Assembly (NCBI GenBank): GCA_016219185.1
Contig: JACRBZ010000089.1
Location: forward strand, 1 to 64,000
DNA: 64,000 bases
Direction: 5' to 3'
Origin: Deltaproteobacteria bacterium
GTDB taxonomy: Bacteria; Desulfobacterota; Desulfobacteria; Desulfobacterales; Desulfatirhabdiaceae
Shown: one piece after another, positions 52,135 through 60,304 of the stretch
Layout of the letters: each line of letters starts with the position of its first letter
Numbering within the stretch: the first letter of the stretch is position 1
Notes under the pieces: model-generated
Seen by the model: the letters and a program-made list of their open reading frames with translations, nothing else
Told to the model about the DNA's origin: nothing
The model's database searches: none
Position numbers and translations under genes: made by a program

Positions 52135-52275
52135 ATGTTGAAACTGATTTTTTATCCTGATATTCAAATGAAATCAAGGAAAACCGAAGCCATAACATCC
52201 TCAGGCGGTCGCGGGCTCAATGCAGGCGGGATATCATCGTTTCGCGGACTGTTGACCAAGGTCGAAACTGGATAA
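52135..52275 (+). pseudogene. Truncated RelE/ParE-type toxin (N-terminal remnant)
   Basis: The frame opens MLKLIFYPDIQ, the usual beginning of a RelE/ParE toxin partnered with this antitoxin type (compare MVKLxFHPDxQ). After about 11 codons it runs into antisense sequence of the SRAP pseudogene tail (whose stop is at 52164-52166) and ends at 46 codons. Remaining toxin sequence, including active-site residues, is absent. Confidence 0.5.
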
Positions 52276-52872
52276 AGGGTCAGAAGGTCTGCGGGATACG
52301 GTGGATACAGGGACTGTAGCTGTTCCGGATTTTTTACATCCTTATCAAGTCAAAGGCCGTAGGTATCGGGATGCAAAATGGCGGGCATCCGGTCGTGTAT
52401 GGAGGCAATCAACGGGTTTGCCGGTGTTGTCAGGATTGTGAAAGCCTCCAGAAAAGAACCTTCAGGGGTTTTCCAGGCTTCCCAGATACCGGCTAAACCC
52501 ATGGGCGCGCCGTCTGACAGACGAATATAATATAGGGATTTTATGGGGGGCCTTCCGGTTTCCATTCGTAAAACCGGAAGCCGGAACAATGCACCGCCTG
52601 AGTCGGACGGCATTTCGAAATGCCGGTTTATCCGGAAGGCTTTCACTGCGGGCATTAATCATCCGACTGCCGACTGAAATGTCTTTTGCCCATGACGGAA
52701 CAAGGCCCCAGTGAAGCAGATCCAGCCTACGGGCCGGGCCTGTACTGCGAACCACAGCCGCCGTCTGCGTCGGAGCGATGTTGTACCGGGGAACAAGACC
52801 GGGCAAGTCTGACAGACCGAATATTTCAGCCAGAATTTCGATGGGGAAATGCAAAGTAAATCTGCCGCACAT
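52164..52872 (-). pseudogene. SRAP-domain (YedK/HMCES) peptidase, frameshifted and nonsense-mutated
   Basis: The 5' part is convincing: catalytic Cys2 in MCGRF, RYNIAPTQ, WGLVPSWAKD, MINARSES and RCIVPASGF. After GF, the expected YEWKPEG is in a second frame, and IRLSDGAPMGLAGIWEAW / TTPANPLIASIHDRMPAIL in a third, so at least two indels occurred (one in a T run, another in the C/A-rich stretch near 52548). Beyond DTYGL an in-frame TGA (52350-52352) stands where Trp is expected, then LDKDVKNPEQLQSL ... YPVSTLVNSPRND continues to a stop at 52164. SRAP proteins crosslink to abasic sites in single-stranded DNA. This copy is dead unless the assembly has several errors. Confidence 0.8.
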
Positions 52873-53012
52873 GATGGTGGTTAACAGCCTCCTTTTATTA
52901 AAATCAAGCAGATTTTAACGTTCAACACACCAGAAAAAATTATGGTATGGTTCAATTCTGCCCGGAAACGAAAGCTCAACTTTTTATACTCTATTCTCGT
53001 CGCCCGGTCAGA

Positions 53013-53867
53013 TCAAACCTTTTCGTCAGACTTACTATATATTTCATCTGCTTCCGGAGAGTTGATATTAAAACGACTTTTATACTGGTCTATTGGAATA
53101 TCGCCGCGGCAAATATCCATTGTTGCCATGTCACGGAAGAAGTAAAAATATCCGACCTCAAAACGATACTGTGAAATGCCATCGAATTCAGTAATTGCCT
53201 GCACAATTTCCGAGAGAGAAGCAATAGTAAATATCAAATCGGTAAACATGTTAAGATGATCAAGGGGTATCCGAAAGCGACTGTAAACAAATAACACGAA
53301 CTTAAGAGCCTCGATGATAAAATCAGAAAGCAAAGACATGGCCTGAATCTGGGTCGCTTTACCATCTACATAATCATTCCTAATAAAAACGGCCTGGGAG
53401 TGGAGGTTCGCATTCCACTTGCCAAATTTGGCGAGAAATTCGGAGTTGAGAGAATAATCGCCTTCTCTTGATTTAGGATAGATGACAGAATGTAAGATCC
53501 TGGGATTGTAAGCTGTCAAAAAAGAGCGCTTAAAAGACTTTAATTCTTTACAATATTCTTCAAATTTTTCCATGTGAGTGTAATGATTGGCGAAATTATT
53601 CTGAACGTTCTGAAGCAAGATTTGCTTTGCTGCCTGCCGTGATCGATGGTTTGAGGCTATAAGTGCTACAGAGGGAAAGATTAGAGCAAGGATACCGAGA
53701 GGCACCTTGAAAATTTCCAAACAAAGATTGAATCCACTGTACGAAAAATCCCAGTGAAGAGGAGTGTGAGTTCTTATTATCATACCGACAAAACATGAAA
53801 TTATAGTTGGTATATAAATTGACGACCAGAATGACCGCAGCCTAAACAATTCCTTTTCAGCATTCAT
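53013..53867 (-). CDS. Two-helix membrane protein with helical cytoplasmic domain, possible defence effector
   Basis: 284 residues. Two transmembrane helices near the N-terminus (about 17-34 and 52-70, IFKVPLGILALIFPSVALIA) are followed by SNHRSRQAAKQI and a helical domain (YTHMEKFEEYCKELKSFKRS, then a body rich in aromatic residues). The combination of a second helix running into ANHRSxQ and a helical tail is one I associate with membrane effectors of phage-defence systems such as certain retrons; that is a resemblance, not an identification. It is AT-rich, lies alone on the minus strand in the accessory island, and no reverse transcriptase is adjacent. Confidence 0.6.
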   Translation of the reverse strand: MNAEKELFRLRSFWSSIYIPTIISCFVGMIIRTHTPLHWDFSYSGFNLCLEIFKVPLGILALIFPSVALIASNHRSRQAAKQILLQNVQNNFANHYTHMEKFEEYCKELKSFKRSFLTAYNPRILHSVIYPKSREGDYSLNSEFLAKFGKWNANLHSQAVFIRNDYVDGKATQIQAMSLLSDFIIEALKFVLFVYSRFRIPLDHLNMFTDLIFTIASLSEIVQAITEFDGISQYRFEVGYFYFFRDMATMDICRGDIPIDQYKSRFNINSPEADEIYSKSDEKV

Positions 53868-53912
53868 GAAGTTAATCCTTCTTACATCAAATTACGGTTT
53901 TCCACTCAATCT

Positions 53913-54095
53913 TTAACCTTCCGAATTATCCACCATCTCGATTCCCCCAGGTGAGATTTGCAGCTTCTGTTTGCATACCAGACAACTCATATACAATGTT
54001 GCCCCATCAGGGACATAATCTGTTATCACAAACACAGCGGAGCAATTCGGGCAGATTAAGGGGAGCGGGGCGTCCAAAAACAAACTCCTTACCAC
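53913..54095 (-). CDS. Small zinc-ribbon protein
   Basis: 60 residues with two CxxC knuckles (ICPNCSAVF at about 14-20 and SCLVCKQKL at about 37-43) separated by about 20 residues, a zinc-ribbon spacing. The rest is short and without known domain. It could be a whole small protein or the remaining end of a larger one; no strong ribosome-binding site was found. It lies between a membrane protein gene and the PLD-nuclease pseudogene. Confidence 0.45.
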   Translation of the reverse strand: MVRSLFLDAPLPLICPNCSAVFVITDYVPDGATLYMSCLVCKQKLQISPGGIEMVDNSEG

Positions 54096-54127
54096 CCAAC
54101 ATATCCGTCTGAATGCCCTTTGTGCGC

Positions 54128-54633
54128 TTAAAAGTTCTGAATATACCTTTCCACCAGGGGTTTGTTGCCTTTCAGGATCAGTAAATTTTCGGCGTTATTT
54201 TCCTCGGCTGATTTGGTGAAGTTAAAACTTCCGGTGATCAGCGTATTCCGATCAATTATCATAATCTTGTTGTGAGCGATCTTATGCTTTGAATCAATAA
54301 AAGTGGGTATTCCGGCATGAGAGACAAAATCCGCTGAGGAATATTTCTCTGTTTTCTGACTCTTATCGAGCACAACTTCAATATGCACTCCTCTCTTCTT
54401 GGCATCGGTCAGGGCTTTTGCAATCGGGGCGCTGGTGTGAAAGAATATGCCTGAACCAGTATTTCTGTTTTGGCGTTGTTCAGCTCAGTGACAATGGCGT
54501 TTGTGCATCCGCCGTCTGGGGAGAAATAGACATCGACTGTGCCGGTTGATTTGAATTGGTCGGCGTGGGCGTGGGAAAGTATTGTGAAGATTGAGAGTAG
54601 AATCAAGAAAGGGATTGCAGATATTTTCCTCAT
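54128..54633 (-). pseudogene. Phospholipase-D-family nuclease with signal peptide, single frameshift
   Basis: The first part (from 54633) has a signal peptide (IPFLILLSIFTILSHAHA) and VYFSPDGGCTNAIVTELNNA, the start of a Nuc-type PLD nuclease. The second part (to 54128) has HIEVVLDKSQKTEKYS, the HKD motif HNKIMIID and GSFNFTKSAEENNAEN. They are joined by an extra base near 54440-54445: reading one base less gives a continuous SFTSAPIAKALTDAKKRG. One HKD motif per chain is normal for Nuc, which dimerises. Either a young pseudogene or an assembly error; otherwise the protein would be a periplasmic nuclease. Confidence 0.8.
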
Positions 54634-54823
54634 TTTGGGATTCTTTCGGTCTGGATTTAACTATACGTTCATGATTTTTGTGGCAGAGGTTCCGATTCGT
54701 GCCTCGCAGAGGTATTCCAACTGAAAATCCCTCTTATGGTGCCGATGAGTAACTTGCCAAACATATCCCGGCTCATGATGTCTGTTTGCACTCATCTTCA
54801 ATTCGCCTACGGCGGACAAAGGG

Positions 54824-57800
54824 TTATTTCAAAGTCCTGACGCAACGAAATCCGATATTGTAGTCGCGGAAGAACGGATCGCCACCGGTGCGTCCGTCGC
54901 AGCGCGCGTTGCCCCAACCGTCGTCCCACGCGCCGCCGCGAACCACCGGAAGCCGGCTCTTTTTATTATCCGATTCTTTGTTGTATTCAAAATCCTTAAA
55001 TTGTTTTTCGGAATGATAATCCGAACACGTCCACTCCCAAACATTTCCGGCAAGATCGGAAACGCCTTGAAGTGTGTCGCCTTTCATAAATATTCCCACT
55101 GACGTGGTCTTTTTAATCTGGCTCTCACTGTTGTTGCAACAGTCCTCTTTCCAACCGCTGCCCCAGGGGTATTCCCGTTTTTTTATTCCGGCTGCCGCAG
55201 CCTCCCACTGGTTTTCATCGGGAAGAAAATAATGAAACACATCATTCCGGCTTTGATCCAGCCACTGGGAAAACGCATGTGCCTCATACCAGGATACACC
55301 GACAACCGGCGCATTGGGGCAATTCCACTCGTGGTCAAACCAATAAAGTGGATTCACGGCTTTTTCACTTTCTAGCCACTTCCGACCTTCCTTGCTCCAA
55401 TACTCCGTTTTTTTGTAGCCATTATCTTCAATAAATTGCCGGTACCATCCGTTTGTCACTGGATATTTCTCCATCTCGAAAATTTTTAACTCAACGGTTC
55501 CGGTGGAGGTTTTATATTTTCCTTCCGGTATCGGAATGAATATTTCCAGATCACGGCTGTCCCCCATTCTTCCAATTAATTCTCCGGCTTCGGCTTTTAT
55601 CACCGGGTGCAGATCGGAGCCGATAATTCCCATCATACAATCTATCGCTGACTGTTTTACGGAATCGTCCCAGTTGGATCGATGAATACCAAGAAACGAT
55701 CGGACAGCTAAACGGTGTAAACGGCACTCCGGTCTATAAAAAATTCTTGGCATGAACCGATCATAATCATCCGGTTCATCCAAATTTCCTTGAATGAACC
55801 GGATGATTATGATCGGTTCATTCAAAATTCTTTGAATGATGTTGTTGGTCATGGCCCGGCTTTGCATGCTCAAATATCCAATGTACAATTGAACGACTTC
55901 CCGATACCAGTCATCGTCCCAATATTGCCGGATCGTCTCAAAGTAACTTTCAGATGTTCCGGCAACAAGAGCGTTTGCGGTTAAAAATTCCTGGAACGTC
56001 AGGTGAATAAAGCCATACCCACCATTTTCAAACTTTAACAGCCCACAGCTGGGTTCCACCCAGTCGAATATTTCAATAAGACGATCTTTGTATTCTTTTT
56101 GGGACTCCCCCTCTTTTTGTTTGTACTCATTTTCAAGAATGCGGACCGCTTCCAAACGGTCAATGGTTTTTAAACGCTGCTGATGCATGCTGCAGGCCAG
56201 GTGCATCAGGAAATTTCTTACTTTTTGGGCTTCCCCGCGGAATCGCTTATACAACAGATTCGTCACGAACCGATCATACAACTCGGCTCGCTGGCCCGGC
56301 AATTCTTTGTTATCGTTATAAAGAAGGCATATCGCCGTCAACATCAACGGCGAGTCAATCAACTCACCAATGGAAGGATGAGATTTGACCTCACCGATCA
56401 TATCCTGAGCCGTTTTTTTAAACCCGCATCGTTCGCTTTCATAAATGAATTGAAACCATTTATGGATGAATTCTTCGACCTGGGTCATCAGGAGGGGCAT
56501 GATTTTCACAGGCAGTCCGAACCATTTTATTACGATATCGTCCACACCATGTGGCCGGCCGGACAAGATGATTTTACAGTTTTCATATTTAATCTTGAGT
56601 CCGTGGAAAGATGTAACGATCAATTCCCGTAAGGACTCATCGATCTCGTCCAGTCCATCCAAAAGAAAAACAGCCCTCCCTGCCTCGCAAAACCTCCGAA
56701 TCATGACAACGTCAAGGAAACTGTCAGTATTTTTGCCCCAGTAAGCCAATAATTTTTCGGCAGTCTCGGAATTTCCCGCCAACCCGGCTGTATCAAATCC
56801 TTTCAAATCTTTCAAAAAAACGAGTACCGACAAATAGCCATCCAAGTCTTTCATTTCCCGTTTACCGATTATCATAAAGGTAAAATGCTTGGCCAGCGTT
56901 GTTTTGCCTGAGCCAGCCCGGCCTTCGATAACAAATGATCGATTTTTAGCAATCAGTTCTTCGATGTCCACCGGCGCTTGTTTTTCATTGGATTCGTTGA
57001 GTGAATTGGCATAAAGCGGAATATAGATTTCCGGAAGACTCACCTGGATAAAGGGCGTCGCTTCGGCAAGCTTGGTAATATCCATGTCCCTGCATTGAGC
57101 GTTGACCCACTCCTTGTATTTATCAGGAATGATGAGCTGCGGTGATGAGGTGGTGACTGAATTTGACAGTTTTAAATCATAAGAAGGCACATGGCCGTCT
57201 TCCGTATCCTTCAGCCATCGATTTATGCCGGGATCGAACTCAAAGACTATCCTTTCGAACATTCTATTCTTGGTATCAACTCTCAGAATTGAAAAATGAT
57301 TTCGATAGGTGTTCCCGACATAGGATGCGCCGCCCTTGACGAGCCAAGCCCGGTTGAACGGACGGTGGGGTTCGGCGGGACGCGCGTGAACATGACCGGT
57401 TAAAATGATGTGCGAGCGAAGGGATAAATTATCAAGCGTGTTTTTACGCAATTCGTATATATTGTATTCAGATTCATTCAACCATTCATGCGGATGATGA
57501 AACAGGGCGATGGTAACGGGCGAATCATTGACATCATAGTCGCCCGGTTCGATGAGTTGATTATTTGCAGCCATCTTATCGAGCATAGGCAATCCCAGCC
57601 AGAGTTTATTCCGATCATCATCCCCCCGGCAGAACCATGACGAGTTCAAGATCACAAAGCGCAGGCCATGCAAATCGATTTTGCCTGTCAGAATGCCAGG
57701 TTGTTCCCCAATTACGAGCGGTGATATCCGCATCTTGTTTTGACAAAAATCGCTAAATGCTGCAAAGGGGCTAGAAATAAAATCGATGTTCTCCAGTGCC

Positions 57801-58165
57801 AGAAATTCATCAGCTTTGATATATGAATTCGGTCGCACCAACCATTTAGCCACATTTTGGTCTATATCATGATTCCCCGGACAGATGACCAGTTTATCCG
57901 GTGTAAGGTCCAGCATAGGAAGGAGTTCATCGGTCAGCCAGTCTTTGGCTTTGTCATAATCCTCTTTTTTCCCTTTCCAGCCGATATCTCCGGTAATGGC
58001 CACCAATTGGGGCCGCCATGCTTCGTCAACGTTATTCAGTTTTTTGATCAACTCTCTTAACGTCAGATTCCGCTGATCCACGGCTGTGGACGATATATTT
58101 TTCGTTGGCTCCATTCCGAAATGCAGGTCTGACAGGTGCAGGATATTTATTTTACTTTTATTCAT
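54824..58165 (-). CDS. Calcineurin-like phosphoesterase - NACHT NTPase - FGE/C-type-lectin-like protein
   Basis: 1113 residues. (1) Metallophosphoesterase about 5-290: SDLHFG (D13, H15), ITGDIG (D60), GNHD (97-100), FHHPHEW, LTGHVHA. (2) NACHT NTPase about 400-740: Walker A GRAGSGKT (415-422), Walker B LLDGLDEID (501-509), SGRPHG sensor, and HLTFQEFLTA. (3) Linker, helical, about 740-880. (4) FGE-sulfatase/C-type-lectin-like domain about 885-1113: YPVTNGWYRQFI, GVSWYEAHAFSQWL, LPDENQWEAAA, GNVWEWTCSDY, VVRGGAW ... NIGFRCV. Such STAND proteins use the NTPase as a switch, a C-terminal sensor, and an N-terminal nuclease/phosphatase effector. The last ~35 codons look like a retroelement-diversified variable region. 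No signal peptide; cytoplasmic. Confidence 0.85.
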   Translation of the reverse strand: MNKSKINILHLSDLHFGMEPTKNISSTAVDQRNLTLRELIKKLNNVDEAWRPQLVAITGDIGWKGKKEDYDKAKDWLTDELLPMLDLTPDKLVICPGNHDIDQNVAKWLVRPNSYIKADEFLALENIDFISSPFAAFSDFCQNKMRISPLVIGEQPGILTGKIDLHGLRFVILNSSWFCRGDDDRNKLWLGLPMLDKMAANNQLIEPGDYDVNDSPVTIALFHHPHEWLNESEYNIYELRKNTLDNLSLRSHIILTGHVHARPAEPHRPFNRAWLVKGGASYVGNTYRNHFSILRVDTKNRMFERIVFEFDPGINRWLKDTEDGHVPSYDLKLSNSVTTSSPQLIIPDKYKEWVNAQCRDMDITKLAEATPFIQVSLPEIYIPLYANSLNESNEKQAPVDIEELIAKNRSFVIEGRAGSGKTTLAKHFTFMIIGKREMKDLDGYLSVLVFLKDLKGFDTAGLAGNSETAEKLLAYWGKNTDSFLDVVMIRRFCEAGRAVFLLDGLDEIDESLRELIVTSFHGLKIKYENCKIILSGRPHGVDDIVIKWFGLPVKIMPLLMTQVEEFIHKWFQFIYESERCGFKKTAQDMIGEVKSHPSIGELIDSPLMLTAICLLYNDNKELPGQRAELYDRFVTNLLYKRFRGEAQKVRNFLMHLACSMHQQRLKTIDRLEAVRILENEYKQKEGESQKEYKDRLIEIFDWVEPSCGLLKFENGGYGFIHLTFQEFLTANALVAGTSESYFETIRQYWDDDWYREVVQLYIGYLSMQSRAMTNNIIQRILNEPIIIIRFIQGNLDEPDDYDRFMPRIFYRPECRLHRLAVRSFLGIHRSNWDDSVKQSAIDCMMGIIGSDLHPVIKAEAGELIGRMGDSRDLEIFIPIPEGKYKTSTGTVELKIFEMEKYPVTNGWYRQFIEDNGYKKTEYWSKEGRKWLESEKAVNPLYWFDHEWNCPNAPVVGVSWYEAHAFSQWLDQSRNDVFHYFLPDENQWEAAAAGIKKREYPWGSGWKEDCCNNSESQIKKTTSVGIFMKGDTLQGVSDLAGNVWEWTCSDYHSEKQFKDFEYNKESDNKKSRLPVVRGGAWDDGWGNARCDGRTGGDPFFRDYNIGFRCVRTLK
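54845..54940 (-). other. Candidate DGR variable region in the FGE domain
   Basis: Codons 1076-1107. Framework residues (RGG.W, R, R, P, R, NIGFR) are those of FGE-type C-type-lectin variable proteins diversified by retroelements. The residues between them (D, D, G, G, C, D, T, G, G, D, F, F, D, Y) are encoded by codons ending in C or T, except one GGA. NNY codons are what adenine-directed mutagenesis of AAY template codons leaves. The stretch is visibly GC-richer than the rest of the gene. A short CGCC-TAC-GGCG inverted repeat lies 9 bp past the stop (54804-54814). No reverse transcriptase or template repeat is in the window. Confidence 0.5.
55752..55821. repeat. Perfect 28-bp inverted repeat inside the NACHT-FGE gene
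   Basis: Arms at 55752-55779 and 55794-55821 are exact reverse complements of 28 bp around a 14-nt loop. A further 8-bp perfect hairpin (CATTCAAA-ATTC-TTTGAATG) abuts it at 55819-55838. Both lie within the coding sequence of the linker (residues about 782-805; EPIIIIRF and DEPDDYDRF come from opposite strands of the same arm). Confidence 0.9.
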
Positions 58166-58611
58166 ATTGCTTCTTCGCTGTCCAAAATGGAAATCGTCTG
58201 ATATCCGAGGTTACCAATTCAAGGCAGACTCACAGGTATCAAGCAGTAAATATTACTGATATCCCTACACATCCTACACAATCCGCCCAACGCAGAGCCG
58301 GTTCCAGTCCAAAGGTGCTAATTCCGGCGGGCAATTTGTATTGTCGCTGAGCAGAACAAATCCCTTTTCCCATTTCTTTTTCATATTACGGATTCATCTT
58401 ATAAGTAAGGTTATAATTATCTTTATAAAAATATCTTTCAATAAAAGTCCCAGCATCCCCATTGTTTAAAGAATCAGGGGCTTAAATCTAAAAAAACTGT
58501 GGGAGAACATTCTATATCCGACCACTGTCCGATACCTTATATATACTGCCCAGTGTGGCACCAAGTGCAGGGTGCTGTGTGAGCTGGTGGGAGGAAACCC
58601 GGGATACTCGA
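58166..58611. other. Intergenic region with a duplicated repressor 3' end
   Basis: 446 bp between the kinase stop and the NACHT-FGE start. Its middle (58248-58380) is a broken copy of the 3' end of the S24 repressor gene at 61560; the rest (58393-58611) is AT-rich with no gene or clear terminator. The promoter for the NACHT-FGE gene must lie here. Confidence 0.6.
58248..58380 (-). pseudogene. Broken 3'-end copy of the S24 repressor gene
   Basis: About 130 bp that align with 61562-61692 at roughly 85% by eye, including an identical 30-bp run (ctgagcagaacaaatccctt and onward). On the minus strand it reads KWEKGFVLLSDNTN ... PLDWNRLCVGRIV, as in the intact repressor's residues about 217-249, then an extra base brings stops in place of WMWRDI. 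Upstream codons are absent. It is the remnant of a second repressor-type gene or of a duplication. Confidence 0.75.
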
Positions 58612-59712
58612 TTAGACTCGTTCATTTATTTCCGCGGCTATCCCTGAAATAGTGGTTGAGTTAAATGAATTGTCTCTCCGCCATTGCCCACAATTACAAG
58701 ATTTTTGAACGTAGTATAACTCATTATCTCCGTAGCATATTCTAAATGATGTCGCTCCTCGCATGACAGGAACGCCCTGCTCAATGACCCAGTCCGGAAT
58801 TACAGGCCTAAGGTTATTTAGATGTACATGAAAAGCAGAAGCTGTTGGAAAGCGTTTGCGTGGATTGATATTCGTTGCTCTACTGATTGTGCGCTTCAGC
58901 TTTTCAGGAACCCAAGGAGGCAGAGATGAAAGATCAATTATTCTGCCTCTCTTGATTTTCGTCTTTAGGCATTGATCGACAAATATCGATCTATCATCGC
59001 TCGGGCCTAAGTCGTTGTATCTTTTTCGCTCGGACTTGCTTAACCAAGAAGTTTCATCGTAAGGAAGAAAGCCACCGAGTAACTGATATAAGACGATGCC
59101 AGACTGATAGATGTCACCGGCAAATCCGTAAGAGTTGGTTTCAATAGACTCTGGCGGCCTGTATAGAATCGAGTGGCTGGATGCTGGTATTGAGTCCATC
59201 CCTACCGGCATGTACTTTATCGAGCCAAAATCTCCGATAATCGACTGCTCTTCATCTCCGACGTATATGTTCGCCGGTTTTAGATCACGATGTAGAAACC
59301 TTTTCTCGTGAAGAGCACCTACCCCGATCAGTAACTCACAAGTAAAGTCGATTGCCTTCGTATTTCCCAGTTCTGTTTGCTCAATGACATCATCCATGTC
59401 CCCTCTTGAGCAGTACGGAGTGACGAAGTAAGCCCATTCACCGTCGATAAGCCCCGCACTTTGTACCGACAGTATATGCGGCGAGTTAATACTTGCCAGC
59501 GTATTCGGCTCAGCATGGTATTTTGCATCTCCGCCCCAGTAATAGAACTTGACAGCAACTTTCGTATTCAATATGCGGTTTTCTCCGAAGAAGAGATAAC
59601 CGTTTCCGCCTTTCGTAACTTCGCGGCTGAATCGTATGTCCCGTGACAGAACCTTTAGCTGAGACTTGATTTCATCTGGTGCGATAGAGTTGTCTAAAAA
59701 GAGAGAACTCAT
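58612..59712 (-). CDS. Serine/threonine protein kinase
   Basis: 366 residues. Complete-looking eukaryotic-type kinase: glycine loop VTKGGNGYLFF, VAVKFYYW (Lys55), catalytic HRDLKPANIYV (Asp143), DFG as IGDFGSIK (Asp161), and RPPES in place of APE. The domain covers about 28-300. The C-terminal about 65 residues carry KSCNCGQWRRDNSF, an unusual Cys pair of unknown role. No transmembrane helix, so it is soluble, unlike PASTA kinases. It begins 3 bp after the DUF3010 gene and closes a ParA-DUF3010-kinase run. Substrates unknown. Confidence 0.85.
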   Translation of the reverse strand: MSSLFLDNSIAPDEIKSQLKVLSRDIRFSREVTKGGNGYLFFGENRILNTKVAVKFYYWGGDAKYHAEPNTLASINSPHILSVQSAGLIDGEWAYFVTPYCSRGDMDDVIEQTELGNTKAIDFTCELLIGVGALHEKRFLHRDLKPANIYVGDEEQSIIGDFGSIKYMPVGMDSIPASSHSILYRPPESIETNSYGFAGDIYQSGIVLYQLLGGFLPYDETSWLSKSERKRYNDLGPSDDRSIFVDQCLKTKIKRGRIIDLSSLPPWVPEKLKRTISRATNINPRKRFPTASAFHVHLNNLRPVIPDWVIEQGVPVMRGATSFRICYGDNELYYVQKSCNCGQWRRDNSFNSTTISGIAAEINERV

Positions 59713-59715
59713 GGG

Positions 59716-60135
59716 CTATCTCTGACGAATATGGAGACTTGCGGTCATAAACGCATTTCTCTGATATTTATTAAGTTCATCTGGAATATTAAAAGGCTCA
59801 CGCTTGTTGGAAGCTGCAATACCTTGGCCCGATACGAATTCAACTTTCGCCAAGCCATTAAGTTGAATTAGTGCTTCGAGTTTGAATGAAACAGCCCCGC
59901 CAGCCATCTGTCCCTTCTTTGCCCGCTTCTTCAATACGACGATGTCTACGTGGTTGTCGCGCACAAAATTCACGAAAGAATCGAAGAACGACTTTATAGC
60001 AGCAACTGATTCATCATCTCCAATTTTAATTTTTCGCGGCTCGATATCGATGAAGGCAACCTCACCGGCTGTATCCTCCAAGACCAATAGTATAGCTTCC
60101 GAAGATTTAAGCTCAATCCCGCATATTCTTGACAT
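59716..60135 (-). CDS. DUF3010 family protein (RNase H-like fold predicted)
   Basis: 139 residues. The sequence MSRICGIELKSSEAILLVLE, VDIVVLKKRAKKGQMAGGAV, and FKLEALIQLNG fits DUF3010, a small family whose strand order (opening with an ICGIEL/D-containing strand) suggests an RNase H/actin-like fold. Function is unknown. It lies between a ParA-type ATPase (169 bp upstream) and a Ser/Thr kinase (3 bp downstream) on the same strand, so it is probably a partner or substrate of one of them. Confidence 0.7.
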   Translation of the reverse strand: MSRICGIELKSSEAILLVLEDTAGEVAFIDIEPRKIKIGDDESVAAIKSFFDSFVNFVRDNHVDIVVLKKRAKKGQMAGGAVSFKLEALIQLNGLAKVEFVSGQGIAASNKREPFNIPDELNKYQRNAFMTASLHIRQR

Positions 60136-60304
60136 AGCGTGTCTTCCCTAATCGAGAGTTTAACTACAATTAGATTAAATCGCATAAAAATGCGAATTTC
60201 TGGTTTCTTGTCATCATAATACACCATAAATACAGCGATCGAGTGGTATGAAAGCAGGGTGGGGGGAGAAAACCTCCGGAATCTATTATCTACCACTTAT
60301 GACT

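Noticed and set aside
52350..52352. In-frame TGA in the SRAP gene as a selenocysteine codon
   Set aside because: The position matches a Trp in the family, no SECIS-like hairpin was noted, and other frameshifts show the gene is decayed.
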